From: WHSO01 sp963732875
GTDB taxonomy: Bacteria > Pseudomonadota > Alphaproteobacteria > SMXQ01
Reading direction: 5' to 3'
DNA length: 64,000 bases
NCBI GenBank assembly: GCA_963732875.1
Contig: CAVTBD010000003.1
Coordinates: 558,001-622,000, forward strand
The notes under the pieces are model-generated. The model was not told where the DNA came from, searched no databases, and worked only from the letters and a program-made list of their open reading frames with translations. The position numbers and the translations under genes were made by a program. Shown here in pieces: positions 25,431-32,854 of this stretch (position 1 is the stretch's first letter; each line of letters begins with the position of its first letter).

Positions 25431-25466
25431 GTGATGGAGCGTAAGAAAAATTCTGGGAAGTATAAG
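25423..25466. repeat. Short direct repeat AAGTATAAG at the thyX stop and island edge
   Basis: The nonamer AAGTATAAG occurs at 25423-25431, spanning the thyX stop, and again at 25458-25466, just before the IS1595-type gene's leader. It could mark an insertion junction; no third copy was seen at the island's right side. Confidence 0.35.
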
Positions 25467-25522
25467 GTTGACGTACCACGGGCGCAGGTGTAGGGTTTCC
25501 TCAACATCGAAGGAAACACGCC

Positions 25523-26455
25523 ATGACTGCCCCGAAATTCGACATTTCTAATCCCATCTTTCACGACGAAACCAAGGCGCGCGAGCGGCTAGAGGAAATC
25601 CTCTGGCCCGAAGGCCCCAACTGCCCGCGCTGTGGCGTCATGGGCGACAGGATCACCAAGCTACAGGGCAAGTCCACCCGTCCGGGCGTCTACAAGTGCA
25701 AGGACTGTCGCAAGCCCTTCACCGTCACCGTGGGCACCGTCATGGAGCGCAGCAAAATCCCGCTCACCAAGTGGGTATTGGCGACCTACATAATGATGAC
25801 GGCCAAGAAAGGCATGAGCGCAAAACAGCTTGAGCGCCTACTCGGCGTTAGCTACGAAGCGGCGTGGTTCCTGTTCCACCGTCTGCGGGAGTGCGCCATT
25901 GATCCGAAGCGCGGCCCGATTGGTGGTGGCAACAAAGTTGTGGAAGCCGACGAAACCTATGTCGGCGGCAAAGCCAAGAACGCTCACAAGGGAAAGCCCG
26001 TGCCGAAGAAGGCGGCGGTTGTCTCCCTCGTTGAGCGCGAAGGCGAAGTGCGCTCCTTCCACGTTACCAACGTCAACTCCAAGACCCTGCGCCCGATCAT
26101 CGTCAAGAACGCCAGCCGCAAGTCATATCTCATGACCGACGACAGCGTGATCTATCCCAAGATCGGGGACGAGTTTGCCGGGCACGGCTCGGTCAACCAC
26201 AGCGCGGGCGAATATGTCCGGGGTACGTTCTGGTACACCAACACGGTTGAAAGCTACTTCGCTATCCTCAAGCGCGGGATGATGGGCTCATTCCACAGCG
26301 TTTCAGAAGCCCACCTGTACCGTTACCTCGCGGAATTTGATTTCAGGTACAACCACCGCGAGGACAGCGACAAGGAGCGGGCCGAAGCCTTGCTCAAGGG
26401 TGCCAAGGGCAAGCGGCTCATGTACCATCAACCTGACAAAGCCGCATACAACTAA
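25523..26455 (+). CDS. IS1595-family transposase (ISXO2-like)
   Basis: A 310-residue protein with an N-terminal zinc ribbon (CPRC...CKDC, residues about 34-63), a helix-turn-helix region (MSAKQLERLLGVSYEAAW) and the ISXO2-type catalytic core VEADETYVGGK, LMTDDSVIY and NTVESYFAILKRG. The gene is full length and lower in GC than its neighbours. No convincing terminal inverted repeats were found around it, so element boundaries are not assigned; IS1595 elements sometimes carry passenger genes. The ATG has an AAGGAAA ribosome-binding site. Confidence 0.88.
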   Translation: MTAPKFDISNPIFHDETKARERLEEILWPEGPNCPRCGVMGDRITKLQGKSTRPGVYKCKDCRKPFTVTVGTVMERSKIPLTKWVLATYIMMTAKKGMSAKQLERLLGVSYEAAWFLFHRLRECAIDPKRGPIGGGNKVVEADETYVGGKAKNAHKGKPVPKKAAVVSLVEREGEVRSFHVTNVNSKTLRPIIVKNASRKSYLMTDDSVIYPKIGDEFAGHGSVNHSAGEYVRGTFWYTNTVESYFAILKRGMMGSFHSVSEAHLYRYLAEFDFRYNHREDSDKERAEALLKGAKGKRLMYHQPDKAAYN

Positions 26456-26461
26456 ACAGAA

Positions 26462-26490
26462 GGCGCGCAATTTCCTTCGGTGGCGCGCAA
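26462..26490 (+). repeat. Direct repeat GGCGCGCAA x2
   Basis: Two copies of GGCGCGCAA (26462-26470 and 26482-26490) lie just after the transposase stop and before the zinc-ribbon gene. They may be transposase-binding or junction sequences; function unknown. Confidence 0.35.
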
Positions 26491-26505
26491 AAAACGGAGG
26501 GTAAG

Positions 26506-26758
26506 ATGGCGCTTTCAAAATGCCCGCATTGTGCGGGGACTTTCTTTGAGATCAAAGAAATCGCGCCAAGTGGCGGGCGGTATAAACAGAATTTCCTCTC
26601 AGTGCTCCACCTGTGGGGCGCCTTTTGGGGCTCTCGATTATTTCAATACGGGGGCGCAACTTGAGGAACAGAAGGCGCTGATCCGACAGGCTCAACAACA
26701 GCTAACTGATCTCGATCATCGGCTTTCACGGATCGAACAGCTGCTTCAATCGCGGTAA
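26506..26758 (+). CDS. Small zinc-ribbon protein with C-terminal coiled coil, frameshifted
   Basis: The ATG at 26506 has a CGGAGGG ribosome-binding site and reads MALSKCPHCAGTFFEI, then GGRYKQNF. A second frame continues SSQCSTCGAPFGALDYFNTG and a helical tail ending RIEQLLQSR. Together these make a two-CxxC zinc-ribbon protein of about 84 residues, a type often seen in phages and genomic islands. The frames part at about 26588-26598, a one-base change. Role unknown, possibly nucleic-acid binding. Confidence 0.65.
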
Positions 26759-26835
26759 ATGTGAGGTGCGCACCGGGCATGCCCATAGCGCGGTATTCCT
26801 CGGTAAAAAAATTCTCCATTTATGTCTCCTATTGA

Positions 26836-26866
26836 AAAACCCCGGTCATTTGGCCGGGGTCTTTTT
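26836..26866. terminator. Bidirectional intrinsic terminator
   Basis: A 7-bp stem ACCCCGG/CCGGGGT with an 8-nt loop, preceded by AAAAA and followed by TCTTTTT, so it can act on both strands. It serves the zinc-ribbon gene on the plus strand and contains the stop codon of the small minus-strand ORF. Confidence 0.8.
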
Positions 26867-27007
26867 CTTGGGCTTCTTACCCTTGGGTTGTACGCTTTTG
26901 TCCCGCTCCCGCTTGGGGCGCGGTTGAGGGGGCGTTTTCAGCAAGCGCAGCAAGGCTTCGTTGAGCCCCTGCTCTTGTTCCTTGGCGCTGTTCTGGCCGT
27001 CATTCAT
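26846..27007 (-). CDS. Small Lys/Pro-rich hypothetical protein
   Basis: A 53-residue frame from ATG 27007: an acidic N-terminal half (MNDGQNSAKEQEQG, LNEALLRLLKT) and a basic tail rich in Lys-Pro (KGKKPKKKTPAK). Its stop lies inside an intrinsic terminator, as expected of a real gene, but the Shine-Dalgarno sequence is poor. It is divergent from the HEPN-like gene, with 14 bp between starts. Function unknown. Confidence 0.5.
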   Translation of the reverse strand: MNDGQNSAKEQEQGLNEALLRLLKTPPQPRPKRERDKSVQPKGKKPKKKTPAK

Positions 27008-27021
27008 GGGGGGAATGTACC

Positions 27022-27576
27022 ATGACACAAGAAACCGAAGAAGCCTTGCGGCGCGATCATCTTTACAAGATTGGCCAGATTGCCGCACGGTGGGCAAAAT
27101 TTGAATACGAAATAAACCTGTTGATATGGCACTTGGGGAACATAGACATCGAAGTCGGCGCGTGTCTTACGGCCCAAATTATATCGCCAAGCAATCGCAT
27201 AAACGCTCTTATCGCCCTTGTTAAATTACGCGGCGGCACGAAAAAACTAATTACCGAATTTAACAAGTTTTTCGTGGACGCCGATGCCTTGGCGCGTCGC
27301 CGCAACCGAGCTGTCCACGATCCGTGGATAATCCATTCAGGGCAAATACACCGTTTCGAAATTAGCGCCTATAAGACGCTAGTGTTTGAACTGCTGCCAA
27401 CGCCAGGCCATGAAATAGACGCCGTAGCCGAAGCGATCCAAACAATCTCCGGCCGGATAAATGCTCTGCATGACCGGGTGGTCAACGAACTGCCGCCATG
27501 GAGCGATACAGTGTTTCAACAATCTTTGGGTAGACATCCTCTAAAGACGATCTCAATTCATGATAATGAGACTTAA
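27022..27576 (+). CDS. Hypothetical protein with HEPN-like RNxxxH motif
   Basis: A 184-residue, mostly helical, soluble protein of clearly lower GC than the chromosome. An early helix reads RWAKFEYEINLLIWHLGN, and residues 94-99 are RNRAVH, followed by DPW. This matches the R-N-x-x-x-H signature of HEPN-domain RNases found in toxins and defence proteins. HEPN assignment is inferred from the motif and helical context only. It lies between two transposase genes. Its last 95 bp overlap a small antisense ORF. It could also be an unrelated island protein of unknown function. Confidence 0.55.
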   Translation: MTQETEEALRRDHLYKIGQIAARWAKFEYEINLLIWHLGNIDIEVGACLTAQIISPSNRINALIALVKLRGGTKKLITEFNKFFVDADALARRRNRAVHDPWIIHSGQIHRFEISAYKTLVFELLPTPGHEIDAVAEAIQTISGRINALHDRVVNELPPWSDTVFQQSLGRHPLKTISIHDNET

Positions 27577-27655
27577 GGGAATTTACCCCCGCCTCGATCA
27601 TGGCCGGGGTTACCTCAATCTCGGGAGTCTCAACGTTCGCAACGTCCTTGGACAT
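27482..27655 (-). CDS. Small hypothetical island/phage-type protein
   Basis: A 57-residue frame with ATG 27655, a GAGG ribosome-binding site, and a stop at 27482. It reads IEVTPAMIEAGVNSL in the middle and ends ETLYRSMAAVR. The pattern E-x-T-P-x-M-I-E-A-G ... (I/L)YRAM recurs in small proteins of phages and alphaproteobacterial islands, with no known role. It overlaps the 3' end of the HEPN-like gene on the other strand. Confidence 0.55.
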   Translation of the reverse strand: MSKDVANVETPEIEVTPAMIEAGVNSLKSHYHELRSSLEDVYPKIVETLYRSMAAVR

Positions 27656-27671
27656 TTAGGGCCTCAGATAT

Positions 27672-29105
27672 GGGAATGTCCCGCCTACTGTTGAAATTCG
27701 TTCAGCAGGCATTGCTGGTTAAGCAGGCTACGCAGCCTTGGTCTGCTGTTCAAGGTCGTGGTTGACGACGCGGCTGGCCTGATGGGCCGCCAGGGCCGCC
27801 CGCAGGGCAGGTAGTTGCTTGTGGGCCTTGAGCCGCCGGAAGCCCTTGGCGGCCTCGAGCATGGCGGCGCCGGTCCAGCGGAGCGCCATCCTGGCATCGC
27901 GCCAGCGTTTGACGTTTCGGCAGACCTGCCGGATGGTTCCGTTCATGTTCTCGATGATGTTGGTGCAGGCGAGCGAACGGCGCAGTTCGACCGGCAGGCC
28001 GAGGCGGGTGACGGTGAGGATCTCGTCGAGCCCCTCCAGGATGCTGGCGGAGACGCCGGGCGCGTCATGTTCCAGGCGGCGGGCCAGGTTCCTGATCAGC
28101 CGCTCGGCCTTGTCGGCGTCGTCCAGTTCCCACGCCTGGCGCAGCGCCTTGCGGACGCTGGCATGCAAGGGTCTGGCGAGGCGCTCGGTGATGTTGCGGG
28201 CCTTGTGGACCTGGCAGCGCTGGATCGGCGTATGGCGGCCGAAGGTGTTGCGGATCGCCTTGGACAGCGCCTTGGCCCCGTCGATGATGAACAGGCGGCA
28301 GACCGCCGGATCGAGGCCGCGCCCGACCAGGTTGTCGAGCAGCGCCTGCACCACGGCGGCATTCTCAGTCGCCCCCTCGATCACGCCGAGGGGATGCTTC
28401 TCGCCGTTGCCGTCGATGCCGACGGCGGCCAGCAGAATCAAGGTCCTCACCAATGTGGATGCCGTCAATCTGGATGATCAGCAGGTCCAGACTCGGACAG
28501 GTCGGCCGCCATCCATTCCTTCATGCGTTCCGCAGACAATTCCACGAAGCGGCGCGATACCGCCGACCTGGACACCCCCGCTCCCTTCGGCGCGGGCACG
28601 TCGCCCTCCGGCAGGCGGACGGCGCGGCCGAACTTGCGCGTCGAGACGTTGATCAGCATCAGGTTGAGCGCCCACTTGCCCAGCAGGTCCTCCGATAACG
28701 CCGCCTCCCAGCTTGGCAGGGTGACCTCGCCGCCGTCGCGGCTACGCACGCGGGGCCGCTCGATCTCGACCTTGCCCCCATGGAAGCCGACCTTTCCCGT
28801 GGTCCCGCCCCAACGGTGCCCGTCCCTTCCGTCGGCGCGGCCGTAGCGCGGACCGCACACCTGGGTCGCATCCTCCTCCAGCATGCCGGCCAGGGTCGCG
28901 AGCCCGGATGTCAGGCAAAAGCGCTCGAAGCTCGCCCCAACCTCTTGCCAAGCTTCTTCGACGATTGCCGCCGGGACAACGGCGGCCGATGTGGTAGATT
29001 TCTTCATGGCGTTGCTTTCCTTTCGTTGGATTAAGCACCCCGAGCCTACCGGCTCAAGGCGAGCAACGCCTACTTCACATTTTCAACAGAGGTCGGGACA
29101 TTCCC
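27672..29105 (-). mobile_element. IS256-family insertion sequence, decayed
   Basis: Terminal inverted repeats begin GGGAATGTCCCG at 27672 and (complement) at 29105, and continue with CTGTTGAAA on both sides. The size (about 1.43 kb) and the Mutator-type transposase inside match IS256. The 8-9 bp flanks (left TCAGATAT, right CTGTTTAT) do not form a clear target duplication, which suggests rearrangement or age. Its right end lies only 13-60 bp from the possible starts of the histidine phosphatase gene. Confidence 0.85.
27728..29007 (-). pseudogene. IS256 family transposase with two close frameshifts
   Basis: The N-terminal part (29007-28495) has the GTTGKVGFHGGKVEIERPRV and VSRSAVSRRF regions. 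A short middle segment in another frame gives LDLLIIQIDGIHIGEDL with the first catalytic Asp. The third frame carries GVIEGATENAAVVQALLDNL, FIIDGAKALSKAI and the C-terminal ACTNIIENMNGTIRQV. One extra base each is inferred near 28490 and 28447. The complete protein would be about 425 residues, usual for IS256 Mutator-type (DDE) transposases. As read it is inactive unless the indels are sequence errors. Confidence 0.85.
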
Positions 29106-29165
29106 CTGTTTATTGGTTTGTCCGGTTTATGGGCTAGTTTGAAGAAAAGAGGCTGGCTGTGTCTT

Positions 29166-29751
29166 GTGACCCCGCTTAATCCCGACGGGGCGCGCTTCGG
29201 GGCATTGCCGCCCCTCGGCCGCTTTTGCTTCCTGCGCCACGGCGAATCCGAGAGCAACGTGCGCGGCGTCGTCGCCGGCTGGACCGACGTGGCGCTGACC
29301 GCGTGTGGCCGCGCCCAGGCGGCCGACGCCGCCGAGACGCTCGCCGGCATCGGCCTCACCGCGATCCATGCGAGTCCCTCTGTCGCGCGCCCGCGATACT
29401 GCCGAGATCATCGGCACGCGCCTCGGGCTGCCGGTCGCGGTGCTGCCGGAGATTACCGAGCGCAACTGGGGCGCGCTCGAGGGCCATCCGCCGGAAAGGA
29501 ACGAATACCGCGAGGCGCCGCCCGGTGGCGAAAGCCTCGACCAATTCCTGGAGCGCCTGATGGCGGGCTTCGCCAAGGCCGCGCCGCCGGGTACGGGCCT
29601 GCCGCTGATCGTGTCCCATTCCGGCGTGTTCCGCGCGCTGCGCGAGTTGCTGCTGGCCGGCGACCAGCGCTTCCGCGTCACCCACCGCGCGCCGCTGCTG
29701 CTGACGCCCGAGGCCGACGGTGCCCGCTGGCGGGTCGACGAGATCGGCTGA
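29166..29751 (+). CDS. Histidine phosphatase superfamily (phosphoglycerate mutase-like), one frameshift
   Basis: The first frame gives FCFLRHGESESNVRG (RHG catalytic motif) and LTACGRAQAADAAETLAG. The second gives SRARDTAEIIGTRLGLPV, ERNWGALEGHP and PLIVSHSGVFRALRELL (second catalytic His). They join at about 29376-29382 by removing one base (CCC-T-CTG). After repair the protein has about 195 residues, normal for GpmB/CobC-like phosphatases. The start is uncertain: GTG 29166 with an AGAGG upstream, or ATG 29118 just inside the IS junction; the IS may have replaced the native 5' region. Substrate unknown. Confidence 0.75.
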
Positions 29752-30261
29752 CGGCGCCTCGCGACGAGGCCGGAGAAGGGCGCCAAGGGCGCGTGTCCGG
29801 CCGTGCCGCAACTTTTTTCGCCCACGCGGCAAGATTCTTCTTGTTCTTGTTATGTTCCTATGTTAGCGTAACTTTCGTCAGATTCGTTCGCCGCGTGATC
29901 CCGAGACTGCAGGCTCCGGACGGCGGCCAAGGGTCCGGCCCGGTGGCTCCCTGTCGGGGGCGCCGGCATCGGAGAGTGCGCGGGCGCTTCCCAGCCAGAG
30001 GACTGCGACGCTTTTTCCCTCCGGTACCATTGTCTCGCGTCGCAGTGCGGCGGGAGGAAGGCTTAAAAGATGTGGGCGGACTAAACGCTGAAATCCGGTC
30101 CCGAACACCCCCCGGCAGCTCCCCGTATCCACCCCTTACCTCCCAGGGATTCCAGGCGCCGCGTGGTGTTTTCAGCGCCGACGCCCGCGCATGTCCGAAC
30201 CAGGACATGCGACCGCGCTCCCGTGCGCGACGTCGCCACCGGTTGGCGCTAGGATGATGTC
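29752..30261. other. 510-bp gap, no convincing gene; one long hairpin
   Basis: Frames here lack Shine-Dalgarno sequences and family-like features. The gap holds a perfect 10-bp inverted repeat ACTGCGACGC/GCGTCGCAGT at 30002-30011 and 30037-30046 (25-nt loop), and an AT-rich stretch near 29815-29880 that could hold a promoter. A small RNA is possible but unproven. Confidence 0.4.
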
Positions 30262-30609
30262 ATGGCCCCCGCGCCCGAACGGTTCGCGAGCTACCGCGAA
30301 TTCTGGCCCCATTACCTCGCCGCCCACGCCCGGCCGGCGACGCGCGCCTTGCACTACCTCGGCACCGCCTCACTATTCGCGTTCTTGGCCGTCGCCGTGG
30401 CCACCGCGCTGTGGTGGTGGCTGATCGCCGCGGTGGTGGTGCCCTATGCCTTCGCCTGGGCCGCCCATTTCACGACCGAGGGCAACCGCCCCGCCACCTT
30501 CGGCCATCCCGTGTGGTCGCTGGCGTCGGATTTCCGCATGTGCGCGCTGGCGCTCACCGGCCGTCTCGGTGTCGAGCTGGCGCGCCACGGCATCCACCCG
30601 CCGCGGTAG
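30262..30609 (+). CDS. DUF962 / Mpo1-like membrane protein
   Basis: A 115-residue protein with FASYREFWPHYLAAHARPATRALHYLGT at the start (His and Asp/Glu-like conserved positions of the DUF962 family), two hydrophobic helices (about residues 37-70) and a conserved GNRPATFGHPVWSLASDFRM segment. The yeast relative Mpo1 is a dioxygenase in 2-hydroxy fatty acid degradation; whether this bacterial member does the same is inference. Confidence 0.85.
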   Translation: MAPAPERFASYREFWPHYLAAHARPATRALHYLGTASLFAFLAVAVATALWWWLIAAVVVPYAFAWAAHFTTEGNRPATFGHPVWSLASDFRMCALALTGRLGVELARHGIHPPR

Positions 30610-30685
30610 CTGTAGGTGGCCCTCCCGCCCAGGGCGTAGCGGTTGCGGCCCGATTTTACCCATAAAGCCATATACCATTGTAATT

Positions 30686-30777
30686 GCTATAATATTTTCG
30701 ATTTTTAAAGAAATTGCACCCACCTTGGACGTGCGGCGGGGCCGTTACCCCATGCGCCATTCTGGCGCAGCCCCGCC
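30686..30777 (+). promoter_or_regulatory. Extended -10 promoter and structured leader before a small membrane protein gene
   Basis: TTGCTATAAT at 30684-30693 fits an extended -10 consensus inside an unusually AT-rich patch. Downstream, GGCGGGGC (30735-30742) can pair with GCCCCGCC (30770-30777), and within the loop TGCGCCA (30753-30759) can pair with TGGCGCA (30763-30769). This gives a compact two-stem leader about 30 nt before the Shine-Dalgarno region of the next gene. No known riboswitch is recognised. Confidence 0.5.
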
Positions 30778-30809
30778 CGCACTCCTTCAATCGCTGCGGG
30801 AGGTGGGCC

Positions 30810-31091
30810 ATGCATGCCGTCATCGTGGTGATCTACGTGGCGCTGTGCGTTCTGCAGAGCTTTGCGATCTTCGGCGGACTGGTGAAGTGGGGCGGCTTTC
30901 ACTGGCTGGCCGCCCTGCTGACGGCACCGGTTGCCGGGTTCACGCCGGTCGCCGGGACCGTGGCCGCGTTCTTCGGTGCCGTCTATGGCTGGGGATTGTC
31001 CTATACCGACGCGGGAATCGTGCTGGTGGGGCCGTTCCTGTTCCTGACGCTGGTCTGGATCGCGCTCAGGACGGCACGCCGCCCGTTGTAG
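30810..31091 (+). CDS. Small hypothetical membrane protein
   Basis: A 93-residue protein with three hydrophobic segments (about residues 3-23, 30-55 and 65-87) and almost no charged residues outside the termini (ends RTARRPL). ATG 30810 has a strong GGGAGG ribosome-binding site. No family is recognised; it is preceded by a structured leader. Confidence 0.7.
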   Translation: MHAVIVVIYVALCVLQSFAIFGGLVKWGGFHWLAALLTAPVAGFTPVAGTVAAFFGAVYGWGLSYTDAGIVLVGPFLFLTLVWIALRTARRPL

Positions 31092-31094
31092 CCG

Positions 31095-31385
31095 TCATCG
31101 GCGCGCGGCGCCGAAATAGTAGCCCAGCACCAGCATCACCAGCGGTAGCAGGAAGACCTTGAACATCTCCATGATGTCGCCGGTGACGTCGACGTGGCGC
31201 AACTGGCTCTTGGCGAACAGGTAGCCGAGATAGGCGAACAGGAACATCAGGTAGCACACCACCACCACCCGGGCGATGTCGAGCGGCCCGCGCCGGCGCT
31301 CGTCGCGGGCGTGCTCGGCCACCGCTGATTCCAGCACCGAATCGTCGCCTTCCACGGCGCGGCGGATGCGTTCCATGTCGTCCAT
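31095..31385 (-). CDS. Small hypothetical membrane protein
   Basis: A 96-residue protein with a charged N-terminus (MDDMERIRRAVEGDD, EHARDERRRG) and two membrane helices (VVVVCYLMFLFAYLGYLF and VFLLPLVMLVLGYYFG) separated by a short loop. ATG 31385 has an AGAGGG ribosome-binding site; TTG 31391 is an alternative. Convergent with the preceding gene (3 bp between stops). Function unknown. Confidence 0.65.
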   Translation of the reverse strand: MDDMERIRRAVEGDDSVLESAVAEHARDERRRGPLDIARVVVVCYLMFLFAYLGYLFAKSQLRHVDVTGDIMEMFKVFLLPLVMLVLGYYFGAARR

Positions 31386-31406
31386 CTGCAAAATCCCTCT
31401 TCTGCG

Positions 31407-31670
31407 TCAGCGGCGGTCGAGCGCGCGGATCACGCCGCTCGCCGTGTCGCGCGCGTTTTCGCCCAAAGTCCTGGCATGGGCAAGAAGATCCGCGCGCAGG
31501 CGCTCGAGAAAAGCGATTTCCTCGCTGCCGAGCGCGGCGGTGTCGCTCGCCAGCAGCCGGGCGACCGCCTCGGCGTCGTCGATCAGGCCGCGCGCGACGG
31601 CGCGCTGGCGCTTCACGTCGCGTACCAGGAATGCGAAAGGTTGTCGCGATGGGTCGCCGTCGATCGCCAT
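31407..31670 (-). CDS. Hypothetical protein, helical
   Basis: An 87-residue, probably all-helical soluble protein (RQRAVARGLIDDAEAVARLL, FLERLRADLLAHARTLG). It has an AGGAT ribosome-binding site and lies 21 bp before the next minus-strand gene, with corA upstream on the same strand, so the three may be co-transcribed. No family recognised. Confidence 0.6.
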   Translation of the reverse strand: MAIDGDPSRQPFAFLVRDVKRQRAVARGLIDDAEAVARLLASDTAALGSEEIAFLERLRADLLAHARTLGENARDTASGVIRALDRR

Positions 31671-31735
31671 GCCGATCCTTCAGGTTCGGGCGATGATAGC
31701 GGAGGCGGCGCCGCGTGGTAAGCGGCGATGGCCGC

Positions 31736-32710
31736 TCACAGCCAGCCGCGGCGCTTGAAGTACCACCACGGCAGGATCGCCGAGATCACCATGAACACGA
31801 TCGCGAGGGGATAGCCGAGGTGCCAGCCGAGTTCCGGCATGATCCGAAAGTTCATGCCGTAGATCGACGCGATCAGGGTCGGCGGCAGGAACACCACGGC
31901 CGCCACCGAGAATATCTTGATGATGGCGTTCTGCTCGATGTTGATCATGCCGAGCGTGGCGTCGAGCAGGAAGTTGATCTTGTTGGACAGGAACGAGGCG
32001 TGGTCGGTGAGCGCATGGGCGTCGTGGGCGATGGTCGCGAGCTGCGCCTTGATCTGGGGATCGACCGGCCGGGAATCGAGCTTCTGGGTGACGAAGCTGA
32101 GCAGCCGCCCGATGCTGACCAGGCTTTCACGCGACTTCGAGTTGAGGTCGCCCTTGCGGCCGATCCGCTTCAGAATCTCCTGGTAGTCGCGGCTGATGGA
32201 GGGCTCGCCCTGGTCATGCTCGAAGATCTCGTGCGAGATCGCGTCCACCTCGGCCGCGATCTTCTCGAGCACGTCGGCGATGCGGTCGACGATCGCGTCG
32301 AGCAGCCCGGCGAGGACCGGCGTCGCCTCGTTGGCGCCGCTGCCCGGGCGCTGCAGGCGCGTGGCCACCAGCCGGAACGGCGCCGCCTCGCTGTAACGCA
32401 TGGTGATCAGCCGGTTGCCGGCGAGCACGAAGGTCACCGGCTTGGCCTCGGGATTGTCGGTCTCGGTCTTGGACAGGAGCGTCGCGGTCATGAACAGCGC
32501 GCCGTTCTCGCTGTAGAGCCGGCTCGACAGCTCGATCTCCTGCATCTCCTCGTGAGTAGGCAGGTCGACCCGGAGAGACTTGCGCACGCTCCAGGCCTCG
32601 TCCGGGGTCGGGTAGAGCATGTCCACCCACACCGGATTCCCCGGGATCTCGGGACCTTCGATATCGGTCTTGACGAGCCGACCGTCGTCGGCGGCGTAGG
32701 CGGCGAGCAT
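31736..32710 (-). CDS. corA: CorA-type magnesium/divalent cation transporter
   Basis: A 324-residue CorA protein: a long soluble N-terminal domain with helices (EEMQEIELSSRLYSENGALFM, LEKIAAEVDAISHEIFEHD), then two C-terminal membrane helices with the signature YGMNF (GMN) between them and a basic tail FKRRGWL. It forms a pentameric Mg2+ (or Co2+/Ni2+) channel. ATG 32710 follows a GGAGGAG ribosome-binding site. Confidence 0.93.
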   Translation of the reverse strand: MLAAYAADDGRLVKTDIEGPEIPGNPVWVDMLYPTPDEAWSVRKSLRVDLPTHEEMQEIELSSRLYSENGALFMTATLLSKTETDNPEAKPVTFVLAGNRLITMRYSEAAPFRLVATRLQRPGSGANEATPVLAGLLDAIVDRIADVLEKIAAEVDAISHEIFEHDQGEPSISRDYQEILKRIGRKGDLNSKSRESLVSIGRLLSFVTQKLDSRPVDPQIKAQLATIAHDAHALTDHASFLSNKINFLLDATLGMINIEQNAIIKIFSVAAVVFLPPTLIASIYGMNFRIMPELGWHLGYPLAIVFMVISAILPWWYFKRRGWL

Positions 32711-32854
32711 GCGACCACTCCTCCTCCGGGGCACGGGCTCCGGGGCGCGGACCGGGGAACAGCGGTCTTGTACGCCCGTTCCGGTGAAAAGGAAACGGGC
32801 CCGCAAAAGAAAATCGGTGGCCGGGGAAAGATGTCTCCGGTGGATGAAAGCGGG

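Noticed and set aside
25480..26505. Terminal inverted repeats for the IS1595-type element
   Set aside because: Sequences flanking the transposase on both sides were compared as reverse complements and show no meaningful match, so no element ends were annotated.
28440..28495. Programmed frameshifting in the IS256 transposase
   Set aside because: IS256-family transposases are normally single uninterrupted frames, no slippery heptamer is visible, and two separate shifts occur within 45 bp.
29858..30208. A 116-codon minus-strand frame in the gap after the histidine phosphatase gene
   Set aside because: Basic low-complexity composition, no ribosome-binding site and no recognisable motif; most likely a chance GC-rich frame.
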